From JAJRTA01 sp965603125 (GTDB taxonomy: Bacteria; Zixibacteria; MSB-5A5; GN15; FEB-12), in NCBI GenBank assembly GCA_965603125.1, contig CBFDBU010000008.1, positions 1-64,000 of the forward strand: a stretch of 64,000 nucleotides of DNA. Direction: 5' to 3'. The position numbers and the translations under genes were made by a program. The notes under the pieces were generated by a model. The model was not told where the DNA came from and made no database searches. It saw nothing but the letters and a program-made list of their open reading frames with translations. Below are positions 61,721-64,000 of the stretch, in pieces (the stretch's first letter is position 1; every line of letters begins with the position of its first letter).

Positions 61721-62707
61721 GTTGGCGACCCAGACCAGGGCCATCTTGCCGTCGGTCATGGAGCTGGCGATGTCCTGCGAGAGATCATAAACGGTATCGA
61801 CCACATAAGGCGGATAATCCCAGGCGCCATCCGGGCCAACTCCCTCCTTGCGGAAATAGTAAATCGCCTGCGGGTCAGCAGCGTTAGGATTGGCTTGCTG
61901 CCCGATAACATGCGTCACCGGAATCTGCCCGGGCACATCGTGATACCGCATGGCCGGCCAGATTGCTACCTGCCCGGCCGATGCCCCATACTCCTGCACA
62001 CTGTCAGGCACACGCGAGGTCAAGGCAAAATCGCCCCACATCGGTCCGGAATCGTAGGCCACCTGGCAGGAATAGCCTGTGCCTTGATTGTTGTGGCCTA
62101 CGGTGACGGCGCAATTTGCGACGTAACTAGTATCAAGTCCGCCCTGACCGTCATCCTCGGTCCGCAGCACCTGGGTTACATCAAGACCACCGTAGCCACT
62201 ATATTCACCCGGAGGTTGAACGGACACACCGACGCCGGGTTGAAGCTGGGTGCCGGTCATACCCATGTAACAATTATAGTACGTGTGACGATCTACTAGA
62301 ACCATACTCGGCAAATGCATATAGGTGAAGTGAACCCCGAACCCATAAGCCTTGCCGTCACCCAGGTCAGGACCCCAGCCCCAATTGACCATGCGGCGCA
62401 TCGAGCCGTTACGCTGCTTGTCGTACCAGGTCTCACCAACCTTCACACCCGGCGACACGCCGAGCTTCTCAGTCCCGCCCAGGGACTGAGTCGGCACGAC
62501 CCTGCCGGTCGAAACGGAGAAATCTTGCTCATCAGGGAAAGAGTACATCTCCACCCTGTTGATAAGAGGATTGAGCACCTTTCGTTTCTCAACCGGTTTC
62601 TCGGAAGCGCCCGCCTGCGTCGTCAGGAAGGCCACCACCAGTAAGGAGAGCACCAGCGCTATTGAAGTTCTCCTTGCCGTACAATTGCTCCTTTCAAGAT
62701 ATTTCAT
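61505..62707 (-). CDS. Secreted protein ended by an acquired sorting-domain cassette
   Basis: Start ATG 62705-62707 (TTG 62716 possible), 400 residues. Signal peptide (TSIALVLSLLVVAFLTTQAGA). The body (residues about 25-325) has repeated Trp/Gly-rich strands (GETWYDKQRNGSMRRMVNWG, MRYHDVPGQIPVTHVIG, SYVANCAVTVGHNNQGTGYS) reminiscent of BNR/sialidase-like propellers but stops short: at VWVA it switches directly into LPPRCTIRIYSLDGDLV, the same cassette as in the preceding two genes. This looks like truncation of a longer protein with fusion to the cassette. The product may still be exported and anchored. Confidence 0.8.
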   Translation of the reverse strand: MKYLERSNCTARRTSIALVLSLLVVAFLTTQAGASEKPVEKRKVLNPLINRVEMYSFPDEQDFSVSTGRVVPTQSLGGTEKLGVSPGVKVGETWYDKQRNGSMRRMVNWGWGPDLGDGKAYGFGVHFTYMHLPSMVLVDRHTYYNCYMGMTGTQLQPGVGVSVQPPGEYSGYGGLDVTQVLRTEDDGQGGLDTSYVANCAVTVGHNNQGTGYSCQVAYDSGPMWGDFALTSRVPDSVQEYGASAGQVAIWPAMRYHDVPGQIPVTHVIGQQANPNAADPQAIYYFRKEGVGPDGAWDYPPYVVDTVYDLSQDIASSMTDGKMALVWVANLPPRCTIRIYSLDGDLVRELKHDVDPSDGASNHHTWNLITRNTQMLVSGLYYWTVQMPGGAVQMGKLAVIM

Positions 62708-62716
62708 AACTCTCAA

Positions 62717-63391
62717 CCTTCTCCTGTAGTTTCATGCTTGAAACGCATACCCGTGATCCCTCAACAGTATTTCGCCGTCACTTCGGTATAGATTTCCGGC
62801 GCCACTAAGACTGTGTCGCCCACCCCTGCCGCATCAATCCCCGCCTGAATCGTCGGCTGATCTACAGGTGCGTGAATCGTGGCTACAGACCCAGCCGCAC
62901 AACATCCCTTCAATGACAAGAACTGAACTCTTCATAGAACCCCTACATTAGTGGCTGGCCCTTTCGACCAAATGTAGCCCAAAAGGGCCAGGTTGTCAAG
63001 GTAATCCGCACTTGTCCCTACCGCTATGAGCTACCCGTGACCACAAGAATTCCGCCGACTGCCTTCAATTGCCACAACGGTGTTCCAGTAGTCCCGGCAG
63101 TAAACTACTCCACTAACGCAAACCTGTCACCAACGCGGTCAGTATGTCCAGCCGCACATTTGTCTCGCGTCTTCTGCACAGTCCGCCGGGCTGTCAGCCA
63201 CCGGCGGAGTCTGCGATTTCGGCTGCAAGTTCCAACTGGGCCACGCTCCCCCCTTTTACAGTTGATCGAGAAGGAGTCAATACTCACACTCTGACTGGAG
63301 TGAAAAACAGGGGCAGACCACGATGCCCACGTGAACGAACCCACAGTGTACGGAGAGACTGCTGATAGCCACGCGGTGGTTGCACAACAAG
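62717..63391. other. Gene-free region before the tRNA
   Basis: About 670 bases with no convincing gene on either strand; short frames here have no recognisable protein features. It includes an AT-poor divergent stretch and no strong hairpin. Confidence 0.4.
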
Positions 63392-63856
63392 TTACAGGGA
63401 AAGCAAGCCGCAGATCATTGGCTTATATGGAAATGCCGAAGGGGGGACTCGAAGCCCCACTCCCTTGCGAGAACTGCGCCCTGAACGCAGCGTGTCTACC
63501 GATTTCACCACTTCGACATCCGGTGTCTCACAAGCACCTCGAGCGACGAATCGTTTTGGTGATATCTCCTTGGTGTCCGAATATTGTCCATCAATAAGCT
63601 CCGATGACTCAATCGCCTTACGCTTGTGCGACGTACTAAGAGGGGAATATCGCAGCGTCTTGTCAATGCTTTTGTGCCCCAATAACTCCTTTACAGTCAG
63701 TAAGTCCAGATCGTTCATCACCAGGTGAGACGCAAAAGTGTGACGAAGATCATGGAACCTAAACCGAGCAATCCTGGCCCGCTTGAGGGCGTTGGCGAAG
63801 GCTGTACTGAGGTCTCTCCGTTTGTCGCCGCTGTGCTTGGCAAAGGCGAAGGGTCC
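63392..63856 (-). pseudogene. Truncated tyrosine recombinase (phage-type integrase), C-terminal part
   Basis: The minus-strand frame reads FAFAKHSGDKRRDLSTAF, then FRFHDLRHTFASHLVM (catalytic R-H region), LLTVKELLGHKS (second His) and TLRYSPLS (catalytic Tyr). The N-terminal core-binding domain and first Arg are missing: an in-frame TGA lies at 63857-63859 and unrelated transposase sequence begins there. Downstream the frame runs on through the tRNA-Leu gene to a stop at 63392, so its native end is unclear. Probably inactive. Confidence 0.8.
63434..63517 (-). tRNA. tRNA-Leu (anticodon CAG), possibly degenerate
   Basis: 84 bases: acceptor GTCGAAG/CTTCGGC (one G-T wobble) plus discriminator A, D-arm GTG...CAC with GG, anticodon stem CTGCG/CGCAG around TTCAGGG (CAG at 63481-63483), a 15-base class II variable arm, and T-loop TTCGAGT. 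The T-stem GGGGC/CCCCC has a C-C clash where G53-C61 is nearly universal. No CCA is encoded. The anticodon stem is intact; function is uncertain because of the T-stem defect and the adjoining recombinase frame. Confidence 0.82.
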
Positions 63857-64000
63857 TCAAGACGATCTATTCAGCGCCGAACGTGGACGCCGCCGAAGAA
63901 GCTCTGGCTGCCTTCGAAGCCAGGTATCAGGACCGCTTCCCCCGGATCGCCCGCTCGTGGCGTTGTTGCTGGATGAACATCATTCCGTTTTTTAGCTACC
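63853..64000 (+). pseudogene. Fragment of an IS256-family transposase, running off the window
   Basis: The plus-strand frame reads VLKTIYSAPNVDAAEEALAAF, EARYQDRFPRIARSWR and NIIPFFSY, matching the C-terminal part of IS256/Mutator-type transposases. Its N-terminal catalytic part is absent because it abuts the truncated recombinase at about 63850. The remainder lies beyond the window, so it could be complete towards its C-terminus. Confidence 0.7.

Noticed and set aside
63105..63344. 79-codon frame on the minus strand near the tRNA
   Set aside because: Low-complexity basic composition, no ribosome site and no family features.

Overview
The window looks like a chromosomal segment of an uncultured, Gram-negative, anaerobic-leaning bacterium, most likely candidate phylum Zixibacteria or a close relative in the Fibrobacterota-Chlorobiota-Bacteroidota neighbourhood. 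Supporting signs: secreted proteins ending in dockerin-like Ca-binding repeats with the IDIADLVYLVDYMF signature; secreted proteins ending in a FlgD/T9SS-type C-terminal domain (YPNPYR ... SGLYYWTV ... GKLAVIM); a pilMNOPQ cluster with outer-membrane secretin; and lipoproteins with Ig-like domains. No rRNA or CRISPR was seen. One tRNA-Leu(CAG)-like gene lies at the right end.

Layout. 0-1.3 kb: end of an unknown gene coupled to a DUF262 protein. 1.4-3.2 kb: lipoprotein and beta-barrel protein on the minus strand. 3.4-5.6 kb: 3-hydroxyacyl-CoA dehydrogenase and acetate kinase. 5.8-11.2 kb: C-terminal processing protease, a membrane protein, HAD phosphatase, O6-alkylguanine-DNA alkyltransferase and an M29 aminopeptidase. 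11.2-13.7 kb: secreted subtilase with PKD and dockerin-like repeats. 14-22.3 kb: FimT/GspH-like pseudopilin, pilM-N-O, an AMIN-PilP fusion, pilQ and a large Ig-like lipoprotein. 22.3-25 kb: a repeat-bounded island holding an OLD-like ATPase/TOPRIM nuclease. 25-28.1 kb: polyamine operon (XRE-cupin regulator, speD, ornithine-type decarboxylase, speE). 29-30 kb: an orphan secreted protein.

30.2-41.9 kb is the most coherent system: an NtrB/NtrC-like pair (sigma-54 activator with GAFTGA), then two copies of a ~480-bp unit, each with a perfect -24/-12 sigma-54 promoter and a small Cys-rich ORF. The first copy precedes glutamate dehydrogenase. The second precedes four genes for an unusual glutamate-synthase-like complex: NuoE with Zn-ribbon tail, a NuoF-GltD fusion, a NuoG-like ferredoxin and an FMN glutamate-synthase domain without glutaminase. 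I infer one regulon in which the regulator pair controls both glutamate-forming branches, the second possibly an NADH/NAD(P)H/ferredoxin (electron-bifurcating) enzyme.

42-64 kb is accessory: a secreted TPR-CHAT protease, glnS, a TPR protein with a dead alpha/beta-hydrolase domain, a Tat-exported Fe-S aldo/keto reductase, an S74/YadA-like adhesin with a small dockerin protein, and a tandem family of ~870-residue secreted proteins. A ~220-bp C-terminal sorting-domain cassette occurs four times, twice in unrelated contexts (one a solo copy fused to a gene fragment), always with the same 5' edge, so it appears to move as a unit. The right end carries a tRNA-Leu, a truncated tyrosine recombinase and a truncated IS256-like transposase.
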